From Limibacterium fermenti (GTDB lineage: Bacteria; Bacteroidota; Bacteroidia; Bacteroidales; Dysgonomonadaceae), in NCBI RefSeq assembly GCF_041902845.1, contig NZ_CP159486.1, positions 2,604,001-2,668,000 on the forward strand: a DNA stretch of 64,000 bases. Reading direction: 5' to 3'. Numbering within the stretch: position 1 is the first letter of the stretch; the number at the start of each line of letters is the position of its first letter. Of this stretch, positions 56,629 to 64,000 are shown piece after piece. Position numbers and translations under genes: made by a program. The notes beneath the pieces were generated by a model. The model worked only from the letters and a program-made list of their open reading frames with translations. It ran no database searches and had not been told where the DNA came from.

Positions 56629-58137
56629 TTATCGCGAGCGAAGCGAAGCACTATCAGCGGCGCTGTTATCGGCGAAGCTATGCCCCTTCCCCGACAGCAA
56701 CCACAGTCCCAATGCCGTAAAACCTCCATTCATTAACAGCAATTCATATCCGACCGTATACTGAAACAGTTGCTTCATCCCTATTTCAATGACGAAACAA
56801 AGAATCGGCGACGCAACGGCCACATAAGGCACCCATTTATCCACAGGCCGTAGCTTCGTATAAAGTCCGCAGAAATAGAGGCCTAATAACGGTCCATACG
56901 TATACGACACGAGTTTATACAACGCCGTAAGAATACTGTCGGAGCCAATCGCATAAATTCCGACAATCACCAATCCGAAAGCGACACTCATGGCGATATG
57001 CACTTTATGGCGGATGGCGACGTTTTTCTTCTCCAACGTTTTATCTCCGCCACTGTCGCTCATCGCCATAATATCCACACAAAAAGAAGTGGTCAGGGCA
57101 GTTAGAGCCGAATCGGCACTGGCAAAAGCGGTAGCGGTAATTCCAATAATAAAAATAGCCAAGACGCCCGACCCTAAATATTCACTGATAATATACGGCA
57201 GGATATTGTCCGACACTTCCGGCAAGACGATTTGGTTTTGCCCGGCATATAATAATAAAAGAACACCCAAACTCAGAAATAGCAAGTTCACGGGAATAAA
57301 GGCAAAGCCGTACGAAAGCATATTCTTACGGGCATCCTTGAGGCTTTTGATAGTGAGGTTTTTCTGCATCATCCCTTGGTCGAGCCCTGTCATCACGATA
57401 GTAATAAACACACCGCTGAAAAACTGTTTAAAGAAGTTCTGGGTGCCGGCCCAATCATCGAACACAAAAATGCGGGAATGCGGATCACGAGCAATGGTCG
57501 TGACCATTCCTCCGAAATCCAACTTCAATTCGGAAGCCACATGCCAGACAATCAACACCAAGGCCGTAAAAAAGAAAAGCGTTTGCAGCCAATCCGTCCA
57601 GATAATCGTTTTGATCCCACTGCGATGACTATAAAGCCATATAATAAAGATGATGACGGACGTCGTCACAAAAAAAGGCACATTCCATGCATCGAACACC
57701 AAAAATTGCAGGATGGAAACGGCCAGATAAAGTCGTGTGGCAGCCACACCGATCTTGGATATCAAGAAAAACCATGCGCCGGTCTTATACGACTTTCTGC
57801 CGTAACGTTGTCCCAGATAACCATAAATACTGACCAGATTCAACCGATAATACAACGGCAACAGCACATACGCTATGACGAGATAACCGAAAAAGAAGCC
57901 CAACACCATTTGCATATAGGTCATATCCAAGCCCCGAACCATCCCGGGAACCGATACGAAGGTCACTCCCGAAATAGAGGTGCCGACCATGGCAACGGCT
58001 ACGACATACCATTTCGACGAGCGGTTGGCGCGGAAAAAAGCATCGTTGTCCGACCCTTTCCGGCCGGTAAGATACGATATCAACATCAGTACCGCAAAAT
58101 AAAGGACTATAATAAGCAGAATAAAGCCTGCGTGCAT
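56629..58137 (-). CDS. Sodium:solute symporter family (SSF) transporter
   Basis: The 502-aa protein has about 13 transmembrane helices and the SSF features: the first helix region LIIVLYFAVLMLISYLTGRK, the conserved R...AxxxVGTSISGVTFVSVPG segment, the GLDQGMMQKNL loop and the AFASADSALTALTTSF segment that forms the second sodium site. The substrate cannot be read from sequence; sialic acid, pantothenate, proline and sugars are all used in this family. The gene follows the HAD phosphatase by 13 bp. Confidence 0.9.
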   Translation of the reverse strand: MHAGFILLIIVLYFAVLMLISYLTGRKGSDNDAFFRANRSSKWYVVAVAMVGTSISGVTFVSVPGMVRGLDMTYMQMVLGFFFGYLVIAYVLLPLYYRLNLVSIYGYLGQRYGRKSYKTGAWFFLISKIGVAATRLYLAVSILQFLVFDAWNVPFFVTTSVIIFIIWLYSHRSGIKTIIWTDWLQTLFFFTALVLIVWHVASELKLDFGGMVTTIARDPHSRIFVFDDWAGTQNFFKQFFSGVFITIVMTGLDQGMMQKNLTIKSLKDARKNMLSYGFAFIPVNLLFLSLGVLLLLYAGQNQIVLPEVSDNILPYIISEYLGSGVLAIFIIGITATAFASADSALTALTTSFCVDIMAMSDSGGDKTLEKKNVAIRHKVHIAMSVAFGLVIVGIYAIGSDSILTALYKLVSYTYGPLLGLYFCGLYTKLRPVDKWVPYVAVASPILCFVIEIGMKQLFQYTVGYELLLMNGGFTALGLWLLSGKGHSFADNSAADSASLRSR

Positions 58138-58150
58138 GGGACGATACGGG

Positions 58151-58804
58151 TTATAGAGTCATAAAATAATCGGTCATTTTCGCAAATGAATCAAACGCAA
58201 GGACATATCGGTCTGTTTTACCGAATCCGTACGTCATATAGATAAACGGCAACCCGGCAACCGACGATGCCCGGCTGTCGGTATCCGTATCGCCAATATA
58301 TACCGGAGTTTGCAAACGATTTCTCTCTTTCAGGAGCTTCATATTAAACTCTTTCGGCTTGAGGTTTTGCCCATGCTCCATGTAATCGGTAAAAAGACGG
58401 GATGTATCGGTATAATGCATGAATTTGAGCAATCCGCCTTCTTCACAGTTACTCAGCAGGAAAAGTTTATACTTTTGCGCTAAATTCTCCAATCCCTGCA
58501 CTACGCCGTCATACACGTTGGGGTGCATCGTCGCCGCTAATGCATGGTACTGCACCGTCACTTCCTCGAACAACGCATCACGCGCCTCTTCCGAAGCATC
58601 CGGCCTTAAACGAACCAGTATTTGTTTCGCTTCCTTGCCCATCAAGCCCAATAGTTCTTCACGCGTCACCTGCACATCAAGCCCTTGTATCTTCAAGGCG
58701 CGATTCCACGCAACGACATAATTATCGACATTATCCCAAAGAGTGCCGTCCATATCGAAAATCAAACTGTCCGGCCGTTCCAATATATGAGTATCCTTTT
58801 CCAT
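58151..58804 (-). CDS. HAD-superfamily phosphatase (phosphoglycolate-phosphatase type)
   Basis: The 217-aa protein has HAD motif I (LIFDMDGTLWDN, with the two Asp), motif II (LLSNCEEGG), a Lys for motif III (KPKEFNMKLL) and motif IV (VYIGDTDTDSRAS), plus a helical cap after motif I. It hydrolyses small phosphate esters; the natural substrate is unknown. A longer frame extends to 58981, but the ATG at 58804 is preferred because a consensus promoter lies at 58814-58845, just upstream, leaving an almost leaderless mRNA. It is first in the HAD - symporter - engB group. Confidence 0.9.
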   Translation of the reverse strand: MEKDTHILERPDSLIFDMDGTLWDNVDNYVVAWNRALKIQGLDVQVTREELLGLMGKEAKQILVRLRPDASEEARDALFEEVTVQYHALAATMHPNVYDGVVQGLENLAQKYKLFLLSNCEEGGLLKFMHYTDTSRLFTDYMEHGQNLKPKEFNMKLLKERNRLQTPVYIGDTDTDSRASSVAGLPFIYMTYGFGKTDRYVLAFDSFAKMTDYFMTL

Positions 58805-58813
58805 TTCTGTGTG

Positions 58814-58845
58814 CAAAAATACGCAACAAAGGCTTACAGGACAAA
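58814..58845 (-). promoter_or_regulatory. Consensus Bacteroidetes promoter for the HAD - symporter - engB genes
   Basis: On the minus strand, TTTG (58842-58845), 20 bp, TATTTTTG (58814-58821). It is very close to the ATG at 58804, so the 5' leader would be only a few nucleotides. Confidence 0.75.
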
Positions 58846-59003
58846 TAAAAAAAAGATTATCCGCTAGGCAACGGGTATCGATCCCCTCTGCTCGATCGTT
58901 CACCCTCCGTTCAACTCCCCACAAGGGAGGAAAAGAATTGAAAGGTGCAACCGGACATATCGGGAAGCGGGAATAGTCCATCCTTTAGGAGGCATCAAAC
59001 CGG
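58846..59003. other. Intergenic, nothing clear
   Basis: Upstream of the HAD promoter. No gene, promoter or repeat is evident before the 21-bp array begins. Confidence 0.4.
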
Positions 59004-59360
59004 CGCTCTTCCTCTTCAGCAGGACACTTGCCGCTGCCGGCATTCCACCCGGCAATGCAAGAACGACGTTTTGTCAGACCAGTATGACACCGGGTCAGTC
59101 CAGCATGACACTTGGTCAGGCCAGTTGTTCACTTGACAAAGCCAGTACGCCATTCTGTCAGATCAGAAAGCCACTTGATGCAACCAGTACGACACTAGGT
59201 CAGGCCAACAGCCCACTTGATGCAACCAGGACGACACTAGGTCAGGCCAGCAGCTCACTTGATACAATCAGTACGACACTAGGTCAGGCCAGCAGCTCAC
59301 TTGACGAAGCCGGCAGTCCACTTGACAAAGCCGGCATGTCACTTGGGCATAACAGGTGTT
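59004..59360. repeat. Second 21-bp-period tandem repeat, about 17 units, no indels
   Basis: Sixteen clear units from 59025 to 59360, plus a weaker one before, keep an exact 21-bp register. The consensus is near CACTTGGTCAGGCCAGCACG plus A, with an alternating two-unit pattern (ACTTGATGCAACC / ACTAGGTCAGGCC) in the centre, so part of it grew by 42-bp steps. One plus-strand frame stays open (heptapeptides with TTLGQAS and SSLD), but has no recognisable domain. It lies between divergent genes. Confidence 0.9.
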
Positions 59361-59455
59361 CTCCGGATTTGCGGAGAATGCTCAATGATTAAAAAGAACA
59401 CGAAAAGCGAACTATATCAACTGATGACTGTTATGATACTATTAATAATTTCTTT

Positions 59456-60400
59456 ATGAAAAAAACAAAAGTCTGCGTTATCATTAATCCGGTATCGGGA
59501 ACCGAATCGAAGAAGAACATTCCCGACGAAGTGGCTGCTGCTTTCGATCAAAAAGAGTTCGATCTTATCTTCCGTCTTACAGGTTATCCCAATCATGCGA
59601 CCGAAATCGCCCGGGAAGCGATGGAGAATGCATTTGATTCTGTGCTTACCGCAGGCGGTGACGGCACGGTAAATGAAGTGGCCAAAGCGCTTGTAAACTC
59701 CGACACGACCTTGGGGATTATTCCTTTCGGTTCGGGAAACGGATTAGCAAGGGAATTGGGTGTTCCGTTGGATTCCGAAAAAGCCATCGAGATCATTCTT
59801 AAGGGACATACCCGCACTATCGATTACGGCGTGGCCAACGAACATATTTTTTTCTGTACCTGCGGTGTGGGATTCGACGCTTTTATCAGCGGTAAATTCG
59901 CCGAAGAAAAGAATCGGGGCCCTCTCGGATATTTTCGGAACATATTGGAAGGTGCGGTGGATTTTAAGTCTGAAGAATATGAGATCACCTACGACGACGG
60001 GGAATTGAAAGAACGGGCATTCATTATCACGTGCGGAAACGCCTCCCAATATGGCAACGAAGCCTATATCGCACCGGGAGCCGATATGGAAGACGGCAAA
60101 ATGAACGTGTCTATCTTAAAGCCGCTCAACGCGCTCGAGATTCCGCAAACCACCCTACAGTTGTTCACAAAAAACATCGACAAGAACAGCAAGATGACCA
60201 CGCTTCTCACGAGTAACCTGACGATTAAACGATCGCATGCCGGCGTGATGCACGTCGATGGCGAACCCATCGAAACAGGCAAAGATATTCACGTAAAAGT
60301 TATTCCCCGCGGACTAAACGTATTTGCTCCGCCCAAACCGGCGAACAAACAAAAAGAAAACGAAACTGTTTTCTCGGCACTCACCCGCTGGTTTAGTTAA
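59456..60400 (+). CDS. Diacylglycerol kinase-family lipid kinase (YegS/DgkB type)
   Basis: Phosphorylates diacylglycerol or another lipid with ATP in membrane lipid recycling. The 314-aa protein has the nucleotide-binding motif GGDGTVNEVAKAL and the substrate or ATP loop PFGSGNGLARELG of the DAGK catalytic domain (about 5-130), then the C-terminal beta domain with IAPGADMEDGKMNV and HVDGEPIE. Length and motifs are normal. A G/C-rich hairpin that may terminate transcription follows at 60413-60440. The substrate is not determined. Confidence 0.92.
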   Translation: MKKTKVCVIINPVSGTESKKNIPDEVAAAFDQKEFDLIFRLTGYPNHATEIAREAMENAFDSVLTAGGDGTVNEVAKALVNSDTTLGIIPFGSGNGLARELGVPLDSEKAIEIILKGHTRTIDYGVANEHIFFCTCGVGFDAFISGKFAEEKNRGPLGYFRNILEGAVDFKSEEYEITYDDGELKERAFIITCGNASQYGNEAYIAPGADMEDGKMNVSILKPLNALEIPQTTLQLFTKNIDKNSKMTTLLTSNLTIKRSHAGVMHVDGEPIETGKDIHVKVIPRGLNVFAPPKPANKQKENETVFSALTRWFS

Positions 60401-60412
60401 ACCGTAATTTTA

Positions 60413-60440
60413 CCGGGGGTGTTTAACGCAACGCCCCCGG
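60413..60440 (+). terminator. GC-rich hairpin after the lipid kinase gene
   Basis: CCGGGGGTGTT pairs with AACGCCCCCGG (11 bp, one G-T) around a 6-nt loop, 12 bp after the stop. No U run follows. Confidence 0.7.
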
Positions 60441-60547
60441 CGATCCTACATCAAGAAAAGCCGCTTGTTATCCTTTACCCATGAACAAGTTCGTCTGCGA
60501 GATGTTATTTATGTACGTGAATATAGGCAAAATAACTATCTGTAATA

Positions 60548-61690
60548 ATGAAAAATTTCATCTTTCAAAATCCTACCAAACTAGTGTTTGGTAAAGGACA
60601 AATCGCTAAGCTGGCGGAATTAATCCCTGCCGGAGGAACGCTTATGGTTACTTACGGCGGAGGAAGTGTTAAGAAAAACGGTGTTTATGAACAAGTGACG
60701 CACGCATTACAAGGGCGCGATTATATTGAATTCTGGGGAATAGAGCCTAACCCGCATGTGGAGACCTTACGCAAAGCCATCGATGTGGGAAAAGAGAAGA
60801 AAGTCGATTACTTGCTGGCGGTCGGAGGCGGTTCGGTCTTAGACGGAACGAAACTGGTAGCGGCGGGCATTGCTTCCGATACCGATGCTTGGGAAATTGT
60901 TTTGCAAGGCAAAACAGAGAAACAAATCCCTTTCGCTTCGGTCATGACCGTGCCTGCTACGGGTTCGGAAATGAACGGCGGCGCTGTGATTACCCGCAGC
61001 GAAACAAAAGAAAAATATGCTTTCCGTGGAAATTATCCACAATTTTCGATTCTCGACCCCGAAGTGACCTATACCCTCTCCTCTCATCAAATAGCTTGCG
61101 GACTTGCCGACGCGTACACGCATGTATTGGAACAATATATGACGACTCCGGGACAGTCCCGCCTTATGGATCGATGGGCGGAAGGCGTCTTGCTTTCCAT
61201 TATGGAAATTGCCCCGAAAATAAAGCAAAATCCGAAAGACTATGACCTGATGGCCGATTATATGTTGGCGGCAACGATGGCTTTGAACGACTTCATCCGC
61301 ATGGGTGTTACGGAGGATTGGTCGACCCACCAAATCGGGCATGAACTGACGGCTCTTCACGGCACCACTCACGGTCATTCATTAGCAATAGTTATGCCTG
61401 CGACCTTGCGGGTGCTGAAAGACCAAAAACACGCCAAACTGCTGCAATACGGCGAACGCATCTTCGGCATCACAGAAGGGTCGGAAGAAGAGCGGGTCGA
61501 TAAGGCGATTGAAAAGACCGAAGCTTTCTATCGTTCCTTGGGATTAACCACCCGCTTATCGGAAGAGAACATCGGCATGGAAACCATCAACCTGATTGCC
61601 GATCGGTTCAATGATCGGGGCGTGGCATATGGCGAAAACCACAACGTAACCGGTGATGTGGCCAAAGAAATCCTTCTGAGTTGCCTGTGA
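60548..61690 (+). CDS. Iron-containing alcohol dehydrogenase (YqhD/BdhA type)
   Basis: NAD(P)H-dependent reductase of aldehydes. The 380-aa protein starts with FIFQNPTKLVFGKGQIAKL, a family pattern, has the cofactor motif GGGSVLDGTK, PATGSEMNGGAVI, and the iron-binding histidines in THQIGHELTALHGTTHGHSLAIV (quoted in part: HQIGHEL, HGTTHGH), plus His near NHNVTGD at the end. YqhD-like enzymes detoxify aldehydes; the physiological substrate is not certain. Confidence 0.92.
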   Translation: MKNFIFQNPTKLVFGKGQIAKLAELIPAGGTLMVTYGGGSVKKNGVYEQVTHALQGRDYIEFWGIEPNPHVETLRKAIDVGKEKKVDYLLAVGGGSVLDGTKLVAAGIASDTDAWEIVLQGKTEKQIPFASVMTVPATGSEMNGGAVITRSETKEKYAFRGNYPQFSILDPEVTYTLSSHQIACGLADAYTHVLEQYMTTPGQSRLMDRWAEGVLLSIMEIAPKIKQNPKDYDLMADYMLAATMALNDFIRMGVTEDWSTHQIGHELTALHGTTHGHSLAIVMPATLRVLKDQKHAKLLQYGERIFGITEGSEEERVDKAIEKTEAFYRSLGLTTRLSEENIGMETINLIADRFNDRGVAYGENHNVTGDVAKEILLSCL

Positions 61691-61736
61691 TTTTAATGAA
61701 AATAAGATCGGAACTAAATTTCTAACAAAGAATAAT

Positions 61737-62963
61737 ATGAAAACAATCCTAACTTTCTTACTCTGTATTCTTACCGCATCCTGTAGCGGCAAACAGACGT
61801 CCGGAGAACAACCGGAATCCTCCGGCAAAGATACATTGCCTCCTGTTGAAACTCAAAAGCCTAACACGAATTATCAACCGGCTTTTGAAGGACAAACACG
61901 TATAGCCGGGAGCAAAACCACTACTCCTTACGAAGCGGAAGTAATCGCCCGAGGGCTCTCTCGCCCGTGGGGTATCGCTCTCTTACCGGACGGACGACTG
62001 CTGATAACCGAAAAAACCGGCACGTTGCGCATTGCTTCGGCTACGGGAACGCTGAGCCCTCAGATAACAGGGCTTCCTGCAACCGAAGTTAACCAACAAG
62101 GCGGATTGTTGGGTTTGACGGTAGCTCCCGATTTTGAAACAAGCCGCATGGTGTATGTCGTTTTTACAGAGAAACAACCCAATGGGAACCTTACCGCAGT
62201 GGCTAAAGGCCGGTTATCCGACGATGAGAAGCGATTGGAAAAAGTGCAGGTTATTTATCGCGCCCAACCAGCCTTCGAAAGCGAATTACATTACGGCGGG
62301 CGAATTGTTTTCGATAAAGGAGGAAATTTATTTGTCACTACCGGAGAACGCTCTGATTTGCAAACACGCCCCAAAGCCCAATCATTAGAGAATGCATTGG
62401 GAAAGGTGATCCATATAACGATTGAAGGCCGTCCGGTAGCCGACAATCCTTTTGTAAACGAAAAGGAGGCTCTTCCGGAAATATTCACTTACGGCCACCG
62501 GAATCCGCAAGGATTAGCGATTCATCCGGCAACGGGAGATGTGTGGATAAGCGAAATGGGGCCAAGAGGCGGCGACGAGTTGAATTTGATTAAAGCCGGA
62601 CGAAACTACGGGTGGCCAACCATTACGTATGGCATCGAATACAGCGGAGCAACCATCGGTGAAGGAATTACACAAAAGGAAGGTCTGGAGCAACCGGTTT
62701 ATTATTGGGATCCGGTTCTTTCGCCAAGCGGTATGACATTTTATGCTTCCGATGCTATTCCCGAATGGAAAAATAACTTGTTTATTTGCGGGCTAAGCAG
62801 TAAGCATATCGCCCGTATCGTGATCGAAGACAATAAAGTGGTGGGAGAAGAACGCTTACTCGCGGACGAAGGTCAACGGTTTCGAGACATTACCGAAGGA
62901 AATGACGGCGCTTTGTATGCCGTGACGGACGAGGGGAATTTATATCGAATCCGGAAGAAATAA
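61737..62963 (+). CDS. PQQ-dependent sugar dehydrogenase-like lipoprotein (YliI/Asd type)
   Basis: The 408-aa protein begins with a lipoprotein signal (LTFLLCILTASCSGKQ, lipobox Cys near residue 16), so it is probably membrane-anchored in the periplasm or outer membrane. A six-bladed beta-propeller of the GSDH family follows, from GLSRPWGIALLPDGRLLITE to the DGALYAVTDEGNLYRI end, with the active-site region ELHYGGRIVFDKGGNLF and HRNPQGLAIHP. Soluble aldose dehydrogenases of this type use pyrroloquinoline quinone, which many Bacteroidota cannot make, so the cofactor may come from outside or the protein may have another role. Confidence 0.9.
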   Translation: MKTILTFLLCILTASCSGKQTSGEQPESSGKDTLPPVETQKPNTNYQPAFEGQTRIAGSKTTTPYEAEVIARGLSRPWGIALLPDGRLLITEKTGTLRIASATGTLSPQITGLPATEVNQQGGLLGLTVAPDFETSRMVYVVFTEKQPNGNLTAVAKGRLSDDEKRLEKVQVIYRAQPAFESELHYGGRIVFDKGGNLFVTTGERSDLQTRPKAQSLENALGKVIHITIEGRPVADNPFVNEKEALPEIFTYGHRNPQGLAIHPATGDVWISEMGPRGGDELNLIKAGRNYGWPTITYGIEYSGATIGEGITQKEGLEQPVYYWDPVLSPSGMTFYASDAIPEWKNNLFICGLSSKHIARIVIEDNKVVGEERLLADEGQRFRDITEGNDGALYAVTDEGNLYRIRKK

Positions 62964-63073
62964 CCGGACAATGAGCCTGAATAGAGGCATCTTAAAAGTA
63001 TTCTTCAGAGGCCGTATAACGAAACGAGATACGTTCTTACTAAAAGAATACTTTAAGATGCTTTTTCTTTATT

Positions 63074-63376
63074 TTATTTCTCCGGAGAAAGAATCATGGC
63101 TACATCGGCAAAAGAAAGATACCACCGGGCGAATTTTTCAAGAGAGAAAAAAAGAAAAGATAATTCGACATGCTCTTCCGCCTCCTTTTCATCCATCAAT
63201 CCGTAATAATACTTATCGTCTTCCAAAAGCGACATCCGGCCTTTTTTCACCCGGATAACAATTTTTTCTAACGCTTCCCCGTGACCAACGAATAGCCCAC
63301 TCCGGGATTTTCGACAATGGGAATACCCGCTTCTTCCAACGCGCGGATATCACGATAAGCGGTCAATGCGATTCAT
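63074..63376 (-). pseudogene. Decayed YafY/WYL-family transcriptional regulator
   Basis: Three pieces of one regulator remain on the minus strand, in different frames. The first is ATG plus MNRIDRL (63376-63356), the usual start of YafY-type regulators, overlapping the VOC gene's last codons. The second is a C-terminal part of the winged helix (AYRDIRALEEAGIPIVENPG, ending GYSLVTGKR then a stop). The third is the end of the WYL region (ALEKIVIRVKKGR, then EKFARWYLSFADVAMILSPEK broken here into shorter quotes: FARWYLSFADVAM, ILSPEK), stop at 63074. The normal protein is 230-300 aa; at least two internal deletions have removed most of the HTH and the WYL core. Such regulators often accompany VOC genes like the neighbour. 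Confidence 0.8.
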
Positions 63377-63782
63377 AGTCTTCATCGGTCATCATAATGA
63401 GCCAACGAACGCCAAATGCATCGACAACCTCGCCTATAGCTTCCGAGAAAAAGGTTTGTTGCAACGGACTTACGATATTCCCGCCATCAGCCAATGTACG
63501 GTAAACCGCTTGTAATTTCTGCAAATCATGAAAAACGAGTACCAACTTACTACTTCCTGTCGATACGGGTACCCCCGCATCGGCATCTTCGCCTTGTAAA
63601 CTAAACTGAGGGGTATTCATTACTATGTGGGAGATTTTATTCTTCTCCTCTTCCCCGACCGGCATCGTTTTGTCTTCCCCTTTACGAAAGACAAACACAA
63701 TTTCTCCTTCAAACAATTCTTTGTAGGCGTTGAAAGCGTCTTCGCAATTTCCACCGAAAACCAAATGCACATTTAAATCCAT
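63363..63782 (-). CDS. VOC/PhnB-family protein
   Basis: A 139-aa vicinal-oxygen-chelate fold protein of the PhnB/YdcJ-like type. It begins MDLNVHLVFGGNCEDAFNAY, the usual first strand and helix of PhnB-like proteins, has ISHIVMNTPQFSLQGEDADAG in the middle and ends FGVRWLIMMTDEDY. Members often lack clear enzymatic activity and are annotated as possible methyltransferase or lyase relatives. The stop codon overlaps the start of a decayed YafY/WYL regulator, so the pair was once an overlapping operon. No ligand can be inferred. Confidence 0.88.
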   Translation of the reverse strand: MDLNVHLVFGGNCEDAFNAYKELFEGEIVFVFRKGEDKTMPVGEEEKNKISHIVMNTPQFSLQGEDADAGVPVSTGSSKLVLVFHDLQKLQAVYRTLADGGNIVSPLQQTFFSEAIGEVVDAFGVRWLIMMTDEDYESH

Positions 63783-64000
63783 ACTACTTCTTTCTTATGT
63801 TTAGATGCAAAGATAAGCGGCCGGAATGTCAACCCTATGTCAACAAGTTTTTTATTTTTCTTTCTTCAATTTGAGGAAAGCCCAAAACACGTGAAACGAA
63901 CGTTCTTCGGAATAACGACGGTGATTGCGGCGGTATCCGAAACGACCGACAAAGGACTTAACCGATGCGTTCCGCGCTTATCTCCGCCCTTGTCCGGAGC
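63783..64000. other. Region upstream of the VOC gene to the right edge
   Basis: Contains the expected promoter area for the VOC gene. On the minus strand a 41-codon open stretch (stop at 63852-63854, open to 63977) ends in basic and aromatic residues (HVFWAFLKLKKEK) and could be the 3' end of a frameshifted gene whose rest lies beyond the edge. I cannot identify it. Confidence 0.3.

Noticed and set aside
58805..58981. Longer HAD protein starting at 58981
   Set aside because: A consensus promoter at 58814-58845 lies inside the extension, and the extra 59 residues do not resemble the family.
62971..63258. A 95-aa plus-strand frame after the sugar dehydrogenase gene
   Set aside because: It runs antisense to the WYL-regulator remnants, which show clear family similarity on the minus strand.
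1..64000. tRNA, rRNA, phage integrase or attachment sites
   Set aside because: I looked for cloverleaf-like and rRNA-like segments and for integrase genes and found none that I could support by eye.

Overview
The window is a piece of a Bacteroidota chromosome, most likely order Bacteroidales. The evidence is a set of promoters of the Bacteroidetes type (TTTG, 19-21 bp, TAnnTTTG; clean examples before recR and before the HAD phosphatase gene), TonB-dependent receptor and DUF3078-type outer-membrane proteins, an M56 peptidase fused to TonB C-terminal domains, and a serC-serA pair. I cannot name the genus. I saw no rRNA or tRNA gene.

Positions 1-15651 are one uninterrupted CRISPR array of about 240 identical 29-nt repeats (hand count), with spacers mostly 35-37 nt. 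It runs off the left edge. Read on the minus strand the repeat ends in ATTGAAAT, the usual type I-B 5' handle, so the array is transcribed leftward. Its leader lies at 15652-15862, between the array and cas2, and the newest spacers are near 15.6 kb.

Positions 15863-25456 hold an AT-rich, leftward type I-B cas operon: cas8b-cas7-cas5-cas3-cas4-(coiled-coil gene)-(34-aa Cys-rich ORF resembling the Cas4 tail)-cas1-cas2. Two things are unusual. No cas6 is present, although this repeat type needs a Cas6 endonuclease. A 336-aa coiled-coil protein of unknown function sits inside the adaptation module, between cas4 and cas1, and next to it lies what looks like a second copy of the cas4 3' end. Upstream are a helical protein of unknown function (25666-26391), an indel-free 21-bp-period tandem repeat and an IS110/IS1111-family insertion sequence with a structured 3' non-coding end.

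From 29 kb to the right edge is ordinary chromosome: tldD and pmbA; a class A penicillin-binding protein; a small His/Cys protein with a TonB receptor; a BlaI/M56-TonB/TPR cluster; serC-serA; recR, a membrane protein, a GNAT acetyltransferase, a YrdC/Sua5 protein and a ClC channel; fmt; a DUF3078 protein; an NfeD-flotillin-lipocalin cluster; an MG2/TonB-plug protein; a HAD-SSF-engB operon; a lipid kinase; an iron alcohol dehydrogenase; a PQQ-type sugar dehydrogenase; and a VOC protein next to a decayed YafY/WYL regulator. Intergenic DNA carries a dispersed palindromic repeat family (three copies, one bounded by perfect 20-bp inverted repeats), a second 21-bp-period array and several simple repeats.

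The CRISPR array is the most informative part. Many spacers recur. The recurrences are flush at the end next to the crRNA 5' handle but differ by 1-3 nt at the other end, or carry point differences. That pattern points to repeated, independent, PAM-anchored capture from a few related mobile elements.
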